Shown: positions 50,835-60,722, counted from the first letter of the stretch. The stretch: 61,190 nucleotides of DNA from Alistipes sp. (GCA_017483225.1 JAFULF010000023.1:1-61190); one strand, 5' to 3'. Numbers and translations are program-made. Notes: generated by a model not told the origin, from the letters alone.

Positions 50835-51554
50835 ATGGGAAGAGCATTTGAGTATCGCAAGGCGAGAAAAATGAAGCGCTGGGGCCATATGGCTCGTGTT
50901 TTCACAAAGATTGGTAAGGAGATTGAAATCGCAGTTAAGGCCGGCGGTCCCGACCCATCGGCAAACACCCGTCTGCGTATCCTTATGCAGAATGCCAAGG
51001 CGGAGAATATGCCGAAGGAGAACGTGGAGCGTGCCATCAAGCGTGCAACCGACAAGGATGCAGCCGATTACAAGGAGGTGGTTTACGAAGGATACGGCCC
51101 TCACGGCATCGCATTCCTCGTGGAGACAGCTACCGACAACACCAACCGCACGGTAGCCAATGTGCGTATGCACTTCAACAAGTGCGGCGGTAACCTCGGC
51201 AACTCGGGCAGCGTGGGCTTTATGTTCGACCACAAGTGCGTATTCAAGTTCAAGGCCGAGGGCGTAGATGCCGAGGAGCTCGAACTCGATATGATTGACC
51301 TTGGCGTTGACGAGTTCTATGCCGAGGAGGACGGCATCACCGTATATGCTCCATACGATGCATTTGGTGCTGTGCAGAAGTGGCTCGATGACCGTGGCTA
51401 CGAAATCGTCTCGGGAGAGAGCGTGCGCATCCCTACCGACACCAAGGAGCTTGATGCCGAGGGTCGTGAGGCTGTCGAGAAGCTCGTCGAGCGTTTGGAG
51501 GAGGACGACGACGTGGTGAACGTATATCACACGATGGCAGAGGTCGAGGAGTAA
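50835..51554 (+). CDS. YebC/PmpR-family protein
   Basis: 239 residues from MGRAFEYRKARKMKRWGHMA, the standard N-terminus; an upstream in-frame ATG at 50754 is in AT-rich promoter DNA. Other family blocks are GPDPSANTRLRILMQNAKAE, NMPKENVERAIKRA, YEGYGPHGIAFLVE and NKCGGNLGNSGSVGFMF. Relatives act as transcription regulators or help translation of polyproline stretches (TACO1-type); the role here cannot be chosen from sequence. Monocistronic, with a strong terminator. Confidence 0.95.
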   Translation: MGRAFEYRKARKMKRWGHMARVFTKIGKEIEIAVKAGGPDPSANTRLRILMQNAKAENMPKENVERAIKRATDKDAADYKEVVYEGYGPHGIAFLVETATDNTNRTVANVRMHFNKCGGNLGNSGSVGFMFDHKCVFKFKAEGVDAEELELDMIDLGVDEFYAEEDGITVYAPYDAFGAVQKWLDDRGYEIVSGESVRIPTDTKELDAEGREAVEKLVERLEEDDDVVNVYHTMAEVEE

Positions 51555-51574
51555 TCAAGACCTGCAACAATACG

Positions 51575-51616
51575 ATATGGGGCTGTCCAAACTTGTTGGA
51601 CAGCCCCATATTTCTT
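51575..51616 (+). terminator. yebC terminator
   Basis: 51575-51590 and 51596-51611 form a perfect 16-bp stem with a 5-nt loop, followed by TTTCTT. Confidence 0.9.
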
Positions 51617-51646
51617 GCAAGACCTCAATAAATTACCGGAGGTTGC

Positions 51647-51817
51647 GTTGCGCAACAATAAAGGTTGTTAAAGGCTATCAAAGGTGATTAAGGGGAACGC
51701 AGGCGTTTGGAGTAAGGTCGTAAGAGTCCGCAGCGTATAGCGCAACATTGATAACCTTTACCCCCCCTTAACTTCCTTAATAACCCTTAAACTCTTGCGC
51801 CCTTCGAAGCGCAACGA
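51647..51817. repeat. Family A intergenic repeat, copy A5
   Basis: The cleanest single unit. GTTGCGCAAC; GGTTGTTAAA/GGCTATCAAA/GGTGATTAAG every 10 bases (51663-51692); GAACGCAGGCG; core GGAGTAAGGTCGTAAGAGTC then CGCAGCG; AGCGCAAC; right arm ATTGATAACC/TTTACCCCCC/CTTAACTTCC/TTAATAACCC/TTAAACTCTT; then TTGCGCCCTTCGAAGCGCAA. It lies between the 3' ends of yebC and the peptidase gene. Confidence 0.85.
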
Positions 51818-51852
51818 GAAAGCGGCCTTGTGAGGCAACTCACATAATCCGG

Positions 51853-53040
51853 CTACAATCCCAGAGCCTTACGTGTCCCCTTCGGAATCGCATTCTTATT
51901 AACCATAAAGGACATAGTCTTATACTCCACGAATGGGCGTGAGAAGTAGTAGTAGCCCTCGTATGGAGGACGAACACCCCACGAGTTCTTAACCTTATAG
52001 TAGAGGTTGCCGCACTGGTCGGTTGCCGTACCGTGGATAACCATTCCGTGGTCATCGGTGGTCTCATAGTTGTCGAAGGCCTCCTGACGCATCTGCTGGG
52101 TAATCTTCTTCTCTCGGCCCGGCTTATCGAAGCTGTACAGAGCCTCCTGACGCTCCTTCTCGGTCATACTGCCCCAACGCTCGGCATCCGTACCGCTCAT
52201 ATTGTCGATATTATCCTCCGGAATCACACCGATAGCCTTCGTGCGATTGAAGCCCTTCTCCGACACGTCGGCAGCCCACATCACCGAGTAGCCACCCTTC
52301 AAGGCGTTATCCAGCACGCCCATCATCTCCTCCATCGGGAGGTTATAGACCGTGCCCCACATCCAGTTGTCAGGCACCTCGATAACGAACTGCTCGTAGA
52401 ACGGGTGGTGGGTATATGAGGATACCGACACGTAGTTGTTCATATCGACAGGCAACGATGCTGCAAACGAGTGCGGCGTGTACTCCTTGCCATTGTAGGT
52501 GAACGTCTCCGGCATCTTGCCAAAGTAGGCATCAAGAATACCATTGAGGCCCGCCTGCCAAGCGGTAGTAAGCTTCTTGTTCGGCGCCTTGATGATAGCA
52601 TCAACGTAGGCCTTCAACACGGCATCAACCTCGTTGAAGTGTGGCAGCTCGGTGCCATAGTTCAGGCCACGATAGACCTCCTCAGGCACGATGCCGTAGC
52701 GCTTGATACCCTCGATAACATCGTGGGCAGCACCGCCGACAGCGAAGTTCAGCGCACCGTGCAGGCGCACATACTTAACCGCCTTCTCGAAGTAGATGTT
52801 GCGGACAATCCACATCTCCGAGAGGTCGAGGCTCTCGCCTCCGGCACGCATAATCTCCTCCTCAATAAACGAGAGGGCCGAGTAGCACCAGCAGGTGCCG
52901 CTGCGGAACTGGTTCTTCACGGAGTTGCTCTTTACAAGGGTGCCGTCGGTAAACTTATACCCCTCCGGCTTGGTCTGCTCCTGCGCCACGGCCGTCGAGA
53001 GCGTAGCGGCGAGCATCAGGGTTACGATAAATCTCTTCAT
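51853..53040 (-). CDS. Secreted C1-family cysteine peptidase (bleomycin hydrolase/PepC type)
   Basis: 395 residues from MKRFIVTLMLAATLSTAVAQ, a signal peptide; the longer frame runs into topA. Papain-like triad: Cys in NQFRSGTCWCYSALSF, His in DDHGMVIHGTATD, Asn in YYKVKNSWG. The overall layout matches aminopeptidase C, which is cytosolic in many bacteria, so an exported form points to periplasmic or surface peptide trimming. It follows topA by 38 nt. Downstream is a family A repeat. Confidence 0.92.
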   Translation of the reverse strand: MKRFIVTLMLAATLSTAVAQEQTKPEGYKFTDGTLVKSNSVKNQFRSGTCWCYSALSFIEEEIMRAGGESLDLSEMWIVRNIYFEKAVKYVRLHGALNFAVGGAAHDVIEGIKRYGIVPEEVYRGLNYGTELPHFNEVDAVLKAYVDAIIKAPNKKLTTAWQAGLNGILDAYFGKMPETFTYNGKEYTPHSFAASLPVDMNNYVSVSSYTHHPFYEQFVIEVPDNWMWGTVYNLPMEEMMGVLDNALKGGYSVMWAADVSEKGFNRTKAIGVIPEDNIDNMSGTDAERWGSMTEKERQEALYSFDKPGREKKITQQMRQEAFDNYETTDDHGMVIHGTATDQCGNLYYKVKNSWGVRPPYEGYYYFSRPFVEYKTMSFMVNKNAIPKGTRKALGL

Positions 53041-53078
53041 ATCTGTTCTAAAATTTCTATTTCTCGTTTCTAAACAGG

Positions 53079-55376
53079 CTACTTCTTCGACGAGGCTACA
53101 ATCTTCTGGCACTCCTCATAGGTGAGCGACTCCGGCTTTGCACTCTTCGGCAGGCGGTAGTTCTTGCCCTTGTATGCGATATATGCGCCATAACGGCCCG
53201 ACTTAATCTGCATAGCCTTATCCTCGGCGAAGGTTCTCAGCGGAGTATTTGCCGCCACATTCTGCTTCTGCTGCTCCTGCAACAACTCCACGGCACGCTC
53301 ATACTGCACCGTGTACGGGTCGTCGCTCTTGGCGAGCGAGGCGAAGGTCTTGCCGTGGCGGACGTAGCCTCCGAACTTACCGATGCCGATAACCACAGCC
53401 TCCCCGTCGAGGGTACCTACGACACGTGGCAGGGCAAAGAGTTCGAGGGCCTCCTCCAAGGTGATGGACTCGATGAGCTGTCCCTTTTTGAGCGAGGCGT
53501 AACGTGGCTTCTCATTCTCGTCGCCCTCAATCTCCGCCATCGGGCCATAGCGACCGATGCGGGCCTTAACGACGTGGCCGCTTACGGGGTCGGTACCCAG
53601 CACTCGCACAGCCTGATGTGAGGACTGCGTGCCGATAGCACTATCCACCATCTCGTGGAATGGGGCATAGAAGTCGTCTATCATCTCGTTCCACTTCAAC
53701 TCGCCGTCGGCGATACGGTCAAACTCCTTCTCGACATTGGCGGTGAAGTTGTAGTCCATAATCATTCCGAACTGCGACTCCAAGTAGTCATTCACAACCA
53801 TACCTATATCGGTCGGCGAGAGGCGATTCTTCTCGGCTCCGAAGTTCTCCGAGGCGCACTTCTCGGTTATGCTGTTGCCTTTGAGTGTCAGCTGAGTGAA
53901 GGTACGCTTCTGCGATGGGCGTGAGCTCTTCTCGACGTACCCTCGTGCGATGATTGTCGAGATGGTCGGAGCGTATGTCGAAGGGCGGCCGATACCCAAC
54001 TCTTCGAGTCGCTTGACCAGCGATGCCTCATTGTAGCGCAGTGGCGGCTGCGTGAATCGCTCCGTGGCGACGATATTCTGCACCAGCAGGTTATCGCCGG
54101 CAGCAAGCAGTGGCAGGTGTGCCACCTCGCTCTGCTCCGTCTGCTCATCATCCGCACTCTCCGAGTAGAGGTGCAGGAAGCCGTCAAAGCGTACAGCCTC
54201 GCCCGTAGCGATGAACTTCTCATTGCTGCCCGAGCGGGCGATGGTTATGGTTGTGCGGTCGATATCCGCCGCCACCATCTGCGAAGCGACCGTGCGCTTC
54301 CAGATAAGGTCGTATAGGCGCTTCTCAGCCGTCGTGCCTTCTATCTCCCTGCGGTCGATGTACGACGGGCGGATAGCCTCGTGAGCCTCCTGCGCACCCT
54401 TGCTGTGGGTGGTATAGTTACGAGCGGCCGAGTACTTCTCGCCAAAGAGCGACGTGATGGCCGTCTTGCAGGCTCCGATAGCCATACCCGAGAGGTTTAC
54501 CGAGTCGGTACGCATATAGGTAATAAGACCCTGCTCGTAGAGCTTCTGCGACACGGACATCGTCTGCGACACCGACATACCGAACTTACGACCCGCCTCC
54601 TGTTGAAGCGTCGAGGTGGTAAACGGAGGTGCAGGATAGCGCTTCGTAGGCTTCACCTCGCAATGCTCGACCGTAAAGGTTGCACCCTTGCACTCTTCGA
54701 GCAGTGTGGCAGCCTCCTGCTTCGTGGCGAACTTCTTCGAGTACTCAGCCTTGAAGAGAATCTTCGAGGCATCGCTCGGAGCGTAGAACTGCGCCACCAC
54801 ACGATAGTAGGAGGTGCTATTGAAGGCGATGATATCACGCTCACGCTCTACGATAAGGCGCACGGCAACACTCTGCACACGACCTGCCGAGAGCGATGGT
54901 CGCACCTTCTTCCAGAGCACAGGCGAGAGCTCAAAGCCCACGATACGGTCCAGAACTCGACGTGCCTGCTGGGCATTCACCAAGTTCATATCCACGGTAC
55001 GGGGAGTCTCGATGGCGTGCAAAATAGCGTTCTTGGTAATCTCGTGGAAGACAATACGTTTGGTTCTATCCACCGGCAAATTCAGCACCTCGGTAAGGTG
55101 CCAGGCGATAGCCTCTCCCTCACGGTCTTCATCGGATGCGAGCCATACGGTCTTGACCTGCTTCGAGAGGCGTGACAACTCCTCAACAACACGCTTCTTA
55201 TCGCTCGATATCTCGTAACACGGGCGGTAGCCATCCTTTATCTCGATACCCAACTCCTTCTTCGAAAGGTCACGGATATGGCCGAAACTCGACTTGACAA
55301 TAAAATCCTTGCCGAGGAACTTCTCGATGGTCTTCGCCTTTGCCGGAGACTCGACTATTACTAAATTTTCCTGCAT
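53079..55376 (-). CDS. topA: DNA topoisomerase I
   Basis: 765 residues, type IA. Toprim domain at the start: NLVIVESPAKAKTIEKFLG and WLASDEDREGEAIAWHL. The catalytic Tyr is in GLITYMRTDSVNLS. The core includes PSLSAGRVQSVAVRLIVERE. The C-terminus carries the short repeat domains (PRVVGTLDGEAVVIGIGKFG, KSGRYGAYIAYKGKNYRLP) rather than Cys4 zinc fingers, the form I expect in Bacteroidetes. It relaxes negative supercoils. Confidence 0.97.
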   Translation of the reverse strand: MQENLVIVESPAKAKTIEKFLGKDFIVKSSFGHIRDLSKKELGIEIKDGYRPCYEISSDKKRVVEELSRLSKQVKTVWLASDEDREGEAIAWHLTEVLNLPVDRTKRIVFHEITKNAILHAIETPRTVDMNLVNAQQARRVLDRIVGFELSPVLWKKVRPSLSAGRVQSVAVRLIVERERDIIAFNSTSYYRVVAQFYAPSDASKILFKAEYSKKFATKQEAATLLEECKGATFTVEHCEVKPTKRYPAPPFTTSTLQQEAGRKFGMSVSQTMSVSQKLYEQGLITYMRTDSVNLSGMAIGACKTAITSLFGEKYSAARNYTTHSKGAQEAHEAIRPSYIDRREIEGTTAEKRLYDLIWKRTVASQMVAADIDRTTITIARSGSNEKFIATGEAVRFDGFLHLYSESADDEQTEQSEVAHLPLLAAGDNLLVQNIVATERFTQPPLRYNEASLVKRLEELGIGRPSTYAPTISTIIARGYVEKSSRPSQKRTFTQLTLKGNSITEKCASENFGAEKNRLSPTDIGMVVNDYLESQFGMIMDYNFTANVEKEFDRIADGELKWNEMIDDFYAPFHEMVDSAIGTQSSHQAVRVLGTDPVSGHVVKARIGRYGPMAEIEGDENEKPRYASLKKGQLIESITLEEALELFALPRVVGTLDGEAVVIGIGKFGGYVRHGKTFASLAKSDDPYTVQYERAVELLQEQQKQNVAANTPLRTFAEDKAMQIKSGRYGAYIAYKGKNYRLPKSAKPESLTYEECQKIVASSKK

Positions 55377-55422
55377 TATCTCTTCTCCTTTATCTTTTTT
55401 CGTTCTCTCTTTTCATACGCAA

Positions 55423-55450
55423 CGAAACCTATGCGCAAACATAGGTTTCG
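55423..55450 (-). terminator. Hairpin after the DUF4270 gene
   Basis: CGAAACCTATG (55423-55433) and CATAGGTTTCG (55440-55450) form a perfect 11-bp stem with a 6-nt loop, 24 nt past the stop codon. The T tract is weak. A TATGTTTG box (55436-55443, minus) overlaps the loop and could serve as the topA -7 box. Confidence 0.6.
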
Positions 55451-55474
55451 AGGTATGAGATTATATTAAATATT

Positions 55475-57205
55475 CTATTTAATCATCGTATAGTTTATCT
55501 CAATCTGTATCGGTGCCGTCGTCGTCTGACTCTCGGTGGAGGCACCCTGCAATACGGTGCGCTTCATCGTGTATGGCGATATGGCCTCCGGTCCGAGCTG
55601 GATGGTGCGAGGCATTCGCTTCTCGTCATAGTCGGCCAGACTCTTACCCTCCTCTTTCAGCGAGCGCACATAGTTGCACAACAGCTGCGTATGCGCCGTG
55701 ATATCCATCACGTAGCAGCCACGGCTACGGTTGAGTTTGCCTCCGTATGCCAACTCCGTATTTTGCTGCTGTTCATACTGGTAGTAGTAGTCCGAGATTG
55801 CCGTCAAGCGGTTGATATTGGTATATGTACCCAGACGAACTATCGAGTTATTGAGCGGTTCGAGCAGCGCAGCGGCATTGCTCTGCGTAGTATTCCAATC
55901 GTAGTCGGCACCCTTCAAATAGACCTTCATAAGGCTCTGGTTGATGGCAACGGCACGGAACTCCTCCCCGTTCTCCGAGTGCATATCCCACAACTGCTGC
56001 AAGAAGTCGTCTGTGAAATATACCTCTGTGACCACTCCTGCCATACCCTCGACATAGCCCTCGCTGACGAGGTCACGCTCCGAGTGAGGCAGACGAGCAC
56101 CCGACTCGTCGTAGCCCGCCATACGCACGGAGGCAAGACGTGAAGGGGCAGAGGTGAGGCTCTTCGAGTAGTCGTGGTCAATCATATTGGCAGACATACC
56201 CAACGCCTTAATCTCCGCCGACGACTCATCCACAAAGTAGTAGGCCATACCTATCGTATCCTTGACCAGCGTAGGGTCCTCCGGATTACGGCTACGGCCT
56301 TGGAGGTAGATACCCGAAGCAGCGAGTTTCACGGCGTAGAGCGAGCCACGTGCCGACTCCTTGACCGAGCTCATATCAGGCTCGATGTAGATGCCGTGGA
56401 AGGCCTTGGCGAACTTGCTCTCGCTCTTATAGAGGGAGTCGTTGTCACGAGCATAGCCATCCCACTCCGAGGTGTTGTAGTTGTCGGGGATAAGCATCAG
56501 GCGACGGATAAAGTCCCACGATGCACCACCCTCGGTCATATCCACAGGCTCCAAGCTCACCGTTGCACTCGACACCACATCCCCCTCGTTGGGGAAGGTG
56601 AAGGTGAAGATAGGCTCACTGCGCTCGATAATCTGCGCAGCGTCGATATCGCTGCAAGTGTATGCCGTGGTATCCTTGTCGCTGATGAGGCTGCCGAGCA
56701 GAGGGCGCTTCAACTCAAAGACGTTATACTTGACCGGCGTGACGGTATCTGCCCCATAGTTCTCGATGGAGAGCACCAATTTGAGCGAGTCGAATATCGG
56801 ACGGTAGCCCCAGCCCGTCGTCTCGTCAACGATGTTCATAAACATCATCGAGGAGGCGAATCGTGCGCTGCGCATACCGAAGGTATCGCTACGCTCCACG
56901 CCCATAAAGCCGTAAGAGACGTTGCTCGACAGCAACGAATCGACACGCAGGAGCGATGTCTCAACGTACTTACAAGGCAGTGAGTCGAGCACAATCTTAT
57001 CTTGGTTGCTTGACGAGGCATTGAAGCGGATGACCTTATCCCCCTTGAAGGTAAGGTGACGCATCTGCATCTTATGGCTCTCAGGAACCAGCTCGAAGCC
57101 CAACTCCGAATCAACCGTGGCAGAACAGCCCACCGCCATCGCCGCAACGGCTATGGCTCCGAATATCTTGGCGGCCATTCGGCGCAGATTAGAACAATTC
57201 ATCAT
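55475..57205 (-). CDS. DUF4270-domain lipoprotein
   Basis: 576 residues from MMNCSNLRRMAAKIFGAIAV; the longer frame runs inside the upstream gene. The lipobox is MAVGC. Family features are TVDSELGFELVPES near the N-terminus, SLLRVDSLLSSNVSYGFMGV and a beta-rich body ending in QIEINYTMIK. The protein is probably outer-membrane anchored. Its function is unknown; it recurs next to the starch-synthase-like gene in Bacteroidetes (remembered, not searched). The start overlaps that gene's end by 17 nt, implying coupled translation. Confidence 0.88.
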   Translation of the reverse strand: MMNCSNLRRMAAKIFGAIAVAAMAVGCSATVDSELGFELVPESHKMQMRHLTFKGDKVIRFNASSSNQDKIVLDSLPCKYVETSLLRVDSLLSSNVSYGFMGVERSDTFGMRSARFASSMMFMNIVDETTGWGYRPIFDSLKLVLSIENYGADTVTPVKYNVFELKRPLLGSLISDKDTTAYTCSDIDAAQIIERSEPIFTFTFPNEGDVVSSATVSLEPVDMTEGGASWDFIRRLMLIPDNYNTSEWDGYARDNDSLYKSESKFAKAFHGIYIEPDMSSVKESARGSLYAVKLAASGIYLQGRSRNPEDPTLVKDTIGMAYYFVDESSAEIKALGMSANMIDHDYSKSLTSAPSRLASVRMAGYDESGARLPHSERDLVSEGYVEGMAGVVTEVYFTDDFLQQLWDMHSENGEEFRAVAINQSLMKVYLKGADYDWNTTQSNAAALLEPLNNSIVRLGTYTNINRLTAISDYYYQYEQQQNTELAYGGKLNRSRGCYVMDITAHTQLLCNYVRSLKEEGKSLADYDEKRMPRTIQLGPEAISPYTMKRTVLQGASTESQTTTAPIQIEINYTMIK

Positions 57206-57998
57206 AGAAACGATTGTAGTTTTCGTAAAATCCCTCTTCGTCCGGCGACCGGTAGTCGAGCACACTCTTGCCCGCCTTACGTGCCTCCTCCAACAGCGAT
57301 GCATCCACATCGGCAGAGCCGGCAACAACACCGTCCGTATGAGTCATAACGTAACGATAGAGATTTTCGTATGAAGGAGTGTCAAGAATCGAGAGATTTT
57401 CATCCTTAACACCCTCACCCTCGATTTTCGAGCGCAACCGCTCGTTGAGCGGCTCCGCAAAGCGGTCGTTGTAGAGCGACGTCACAATCTTCACATCACG
57501 GAAGATAGGGTCGTCGTTGAAGACCTTGCGCAGGTAGATAGGCGCAATGCCAGAGAACCAGCCGTGGCAGTGTACCACGTCGGGAGTCCAGCGCAACTTC
57601 TTGACCGTCTCCAAGACACCACGGGCGAAGAATACCATACGCTCGTCGTTATCCTCAAAGGCCGCTCCTTCGGCATCGGTCAGCGTTGCCTTGCGGGAGA
57701 AGAAGTCCTCATTGTCGATGAAGTATATCTGAATACGGGCAGCCGGTATGGATGCCACCTTGATAATCAGCTGGTGGTCATTGTCGTCAATAATCAGGTT
57801 CATACCCGACAGGCGGATAACCTCGTGCAGTTGATTGCGGCGCTCGTTTACGCAGCCGTAGCGGGGCATAAAGGTACGAATCTCGTTGCCACGCTCCTGC
57901 ATCGCCTGCGAAAGTTGTCGGCACAATAGCGACTCCTCACTCTCCGGGAGGTAAGGTGTTATCTCTTGACAGATATAGAGAATTTTGTGTGTAGCCAT
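57189..57998 (-). CDS. Glycogen/starch synthase N-terminal-domain protein (GT5 half)
   Basis: 269 residues from MATHKILYICQEITPYLPES. Matches the GT5 catalytic N-domain: RQLSQAMQERGNEIRTFMPRYG, FIDNEDFF, DDNDERMVFFARG-like segment and PDVVHCHGWFSGIAPIYLRK. The second Rossmann half (GT1-type, with the nucleotide-sugar site) is missing and no ORF for it lies nearby, so it cannot act alone as a normal glycogen synthase. The frame ends cleanly with FYENYNRFYDELF, so this looks like a short family form and not a truncation. A -7 box lies at 58026-58033. Confidence 0.88.
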   Translation of the reverse strand: MATHKILYICQEITPYLPESEESLLCRQLSQAMQERGNEIRTFMPRYGCVNERRNQLHEVIRLSGMNLIIDDNDHQLIIKVASIPAARIQIYFIDNEDFFSRKATLTDAEGAAFEDNDERMVFFARGVLETVKKLRWTPDVVHCHGWFSGIAPIYLRKVFNDDPIFRDVKIVTSLYNDRFAEPLNERLRSKIEGEGVKDENLSILDTPSYENLYRYVMTHTDGVVAGSADVDASLLEEARKAGKSVLDYRSPDEEGFYENYNRFYDELF

Positions 57999-58025
57999 CG
58001 CTGCGAGTTTTGTTTGTTTATTTTG

Positions 58026-58033
58026 CAAAGATA
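58026..58033 (-). promoter_or_regulatory. -7 box for the GT5-domain gene
   Basis: TATCTTTG on the minus strand, 28 nt upstream of the start codon and between it and the queA stop. Confidence 0.5.
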
Positions 58034-58053
58034 GAAAAAAATCCGAAAAATTC

Positions 58054-59103
58054 CTAAATAATCAGCATCGCATCGCCATAAGTTCCGAAGCGATAACCCT
58101 CCTCCACGGCCACCTTATAGGCCTCCATAACGAGGTCGTAGCCACCGAAGGCAGCAACCATCATCAGCTGTGTGGACTCCGGCAGGTGGAGGTTCGACAC
58201 CATAGCATCGGCCACCGTGAAGTCATAAGGGGCGAAGATAAACTTGTTGGTCCAACCGCTCTGCGGCTTAATCATTCCGTGGGTAGATACCGCCGTTTCG
58301 AGGGTGCGCATTACGGTTGTGCCGATAGCCACAATCTTGTGGCCCTCACGCTTCGAGGCGTTTACCTCCTCGGCCGTCTGCTCCGTCACGAAGAACTGCT
58401 CGGAATCGACCTTATGCTTCGAGAGGTCCTCAACATCCACTGTACGGAAGTTACCCAGACCTGCGTGCAGCGTGACGAACGAACGCTCGATGCCCTTAAT
58501 CTCCATACGTTTGAGCAGGTGCTTCGAGAAGTGCATACCCGCCGTAGGGGCTACCACAGCACCCTCCTTCTCGGCGAAGATGGTCTGGTATCGCTCGGCA
58601 TCCTCCGGCTCCACGGTCTGGCGTACCCAGCGTGGCAGCGGCGTCTCGCCAAGGCGATAGAGTGTCTGCTTGAACTCCTCATAGGAGCCGTCGTAGAGGA
58701 AGCGCAGGGTGCGACCTCTGGACGTGGTATTGTCGATAACCTCGGCACCGAGGATGTCATCCTCGCCGAAGTAGAGCTTGTTGCCGATGCGGATTTTGCG
58801 GGCAGGGTCCACCAGAACGTCCCACAAGCGCAACTCACGATTCAACTCTCGCAACAAGAAAATCTCAATCTCGGCACCCGTCTTCTCCTTATTGCCGTAG
58901 AGGCGAGCCGGGAACACCTTGGTATCGTTGAAGATAAAGCGGTCGCTCTCCTCGAAGTAATCCAAGATATCCTTGAAGGTGCGATGCTCAATCTTGCCCG
59001 TGGCACGATGTACAACCATCAATCGTGAGTCGTCACGATTATCCGTCGGATACTTCGCAATGAGCTCCGGCGAAAATTCAAATCCGTACTGTGATAATTT
59101 CAT
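58054..59103 (-). CDS. queA: S-adenosylmethionine:tRNA ribosyltransferase-isomerase
   Basis: 349 residues from [20 protein letters not shown]. It transfers and isomerises the ribosyl group of AdoMet onto preQ1-tRNA to give epoxyqueuosine. Family motifs: [71 protein letters not shown] (split), and [17 protein letters not shown]. It lies 80 nt after truB on the same strand. Confidence 0.97.
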   Translation of the reverse strand: MKLSQYGFEFSPELIAKYPTDNRDDSRLMVVHRATGKIEHRTFKDILDYFEESDRFIFNDTKVFPARLYGNKEKTGAEIEIFLLRELNRELRLWDVLVDPARKIRIGNKLYFGEDDILGAEVIDNTTSRGRTLRFLYDGSYEEFKQTLYRLGETPLPRWVRQTVEPEDAERYQTIFAEKEGAVVAPTAGMHFSKHLLKRMEIKGIERSFVTLHAGLGNFRTVDVEDLSKHKVDSEQFFVTEQTAEEVNASKREGHKIVAIGTTVMRTLETAVSTHGMIKPQSGWTNKFIFAPYDFTVADAMVSNLHLPESTQLMMVAAFGGYDLVMEAYKVAVEEGYRFGTYGDAMLII

Positions 59104-59183
59104 ATCTCTTATTTCAAAATCTTCAAAACGGCGATTCCTGCCCAAAGAACAAGAACACAATCTATTATATTACGAAAATCGAA

Positions 59184-59894
59184 CTATTTTGTTTCGATTG
59201 AGTCTATATTTTTTAGAAAATCATCCAAACTCCACGCTCTCTCCACGTCAAAGTCGCCACTGCGGGTACGTCGCAGCGAGGTGAGGTAGGCCCCGCTGTC
59301 GAGTGCCTCGCCAATCTCCTGCGCCAGCGAGCGTATGTATGTGCCCTTGCTACACTCGACACGAATACGGATGTGCGGCAGGTTGTACTCCTCCAACGAG
59401 ATAGAGTAGATATTTATCAGCGCCTTGCGCAGCTCAACCTCCTCGCCGGCACGTGCAAACTCGTAGGCACGCATACCCTCGACCTTCTTCGCCGAGTAGA
59501 TTGGCGGTGCCTGCAATCGCTCGCCCGTGAGCGATGCCAACGCCTGCTCCACCTTCTCACGTGTGATATGCTCAATGGGATAGGTGGCATCTATCGGGTG
59601 CTCCATATCGAAGCTCGGCGTTGTTGCACCCAGCTCCAACTCGGCAACATACTCCTTGCGCTCGGCCTGCAACTCATCCACACGCTTGGTCGCACGACCT
59701 ATGCAGACGAGCAGGATGCCCGTAGCCAAGGGGTCGAGCGTGCCGGCGTGGCCCACCTTGATTTTGCGGTAGCCCTTGCGCTGCAAGCGGAACTTTATCT
59801 TGCGAACAACATCTGCCGAGGTCCACTCCAACGGCTTGTCGATGACCGCCACATAGCCATCCTCGACGAGGTTTATATCCTTAATACTCTCCAT
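59184..59894 (-). CDS. truB: tRNA pseudouridine(55) synthase
   Basis: 236 residues; the ATG at 59894 is preferred over a TTG three codons earlier. The catalytic Asp is in KVGHAGTLDPLATGILLVCI. GYVAVIDKPLEWTSADVVRK opens the fold and SKGTYIRSLAQEIGEALDSG is also present. It modifies U55 in the T loop of tRNAs. The start codon is 1 nt past the uppP stop, so translation is coupled. Confidence 0.97.
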   Translation of the reverse strand: MESIKDINLVEDGYVAVIDKPLEWTSADVVRKIKFRLQRKGYRKIKVGHAGTLDPLATGILLVCIGRATKRVDELQAERKEYVAELELGATTPSFDMEHPIDATYPIEHITREKVEQALASLTGERLQAPPIYSAKKVEGMRAYEFARAGEEVELRKALINIYSISLEEYNLPHIRIRVECSKGTYIRSLAQEIGEALDSGAYLTSLRRTRSGDFDVERAWSLDDFLKNIDSIETK

Positions 59895-59895
59895 C

Positions 59896-60684
59896 TTAAA
59901 CAAAGTAGGTTATGGTTGCCACGGCACCCGCCACGGCACAATATACGGCAAACCAGATAAGCTTGCCACGGCGCACTATGTCGAGCATAAAGCGGCAGGC
60001 CAGAGCACCCGTAACAAATGCCGAGAGGAAACCCGCCACCAGCGGCCACATCTCGACACCTCCGCCGAAGTTGCCCTTGACGATGTCGAGCAGGGCATTG
60101 CCCAGAATCGGCGGCAGCACCATAAGGAACGAGAACTGCGCAATGCTCTCCTTGCGATTGCCGAGCAGCAGTCCCGTGGCTATTGTCGTGCCACTGCGTG
60201 AAAGCCCCGGCAGCGTAGCCACCGCCTGCGACAAGCCGATGATGAAGGCATCACGATATGACAGCTCCGCCTTCTGGCGAGGCTTGGCGTAGTATGCGAA
60301 GCAGAGCAGGGCAGCAGTCACAAGCAGCATTATACCCACAACAAGGATAGAGGAAAATGCCGCCTCGATATAATCCATAAAGAAGATTCCGACAACGCCT
60401 ATCGGCACCATCGAGATAACGATTTTGAGGATGTACGCCTGCTCGTCGTTGAACTTGCGGGAGAAGAGTCCCCGCAGCAGTCGCCATATCTCCCGCCACA
60501 GTACGACGATGGTACTGAGCACCGTAGCGGCGTGCAGCGTCAGGCTGAACGTAAGGTCACTCTCCGGGTTTAGCGAGGTTCCGAGCAACTCGTTTGCAAG
60601 TTGCAGGTGTCCGCTACTTGATACCGGCAGGAACTCTGTCAGTCCCTGAATTATGCCCAATATGATGGCTTGAATGGTTGTCAT
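59896..60684 (-). CDS. uppP: Undecaprenyl-diphosphate phosphatase
   Basis: 262 residues from [20 protein letters not shown]. It recycles undecaprenyl pyrophosphate for peptidoglycan and O-antigen synthesis. Active-site motifs are [20 protein letters not shown] near the N-terminus and [17 protein letters not shown] in the second half; about seven to eight membrane helices. It is first in uppP-truB-queA, driven by a consensus promoter at 60723-60754. Confidence 0.97.
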   Translation of the reverse strand: MTTIQAIILGIIQGLTEFLPVSSSGHLQLANELLGTSLNPESDLTFSLTLHAATVLSTIVVLWREIWRLLRGLFSRKFNDEQAYILKIVISMVPIGVVGIFFMDYIEAAFSSILVVGIMLLVTAALLCFAYYAKPRQKAELSYRDAFIIGLSQAVATLPGLSRSGTTIATGLLLGNRKESIAQFSFLMVLPPILGNALLDIVKGNFGGGVEMWPLVAGFLSAFVTGALACRFMLDIVRRGKLIWFAVYCAVAGAVATITYFV

Positions 60685-60722
60685 TTCAGATAAACTTTTC
60701 TCTTTATGCAAAATAAATCGGA

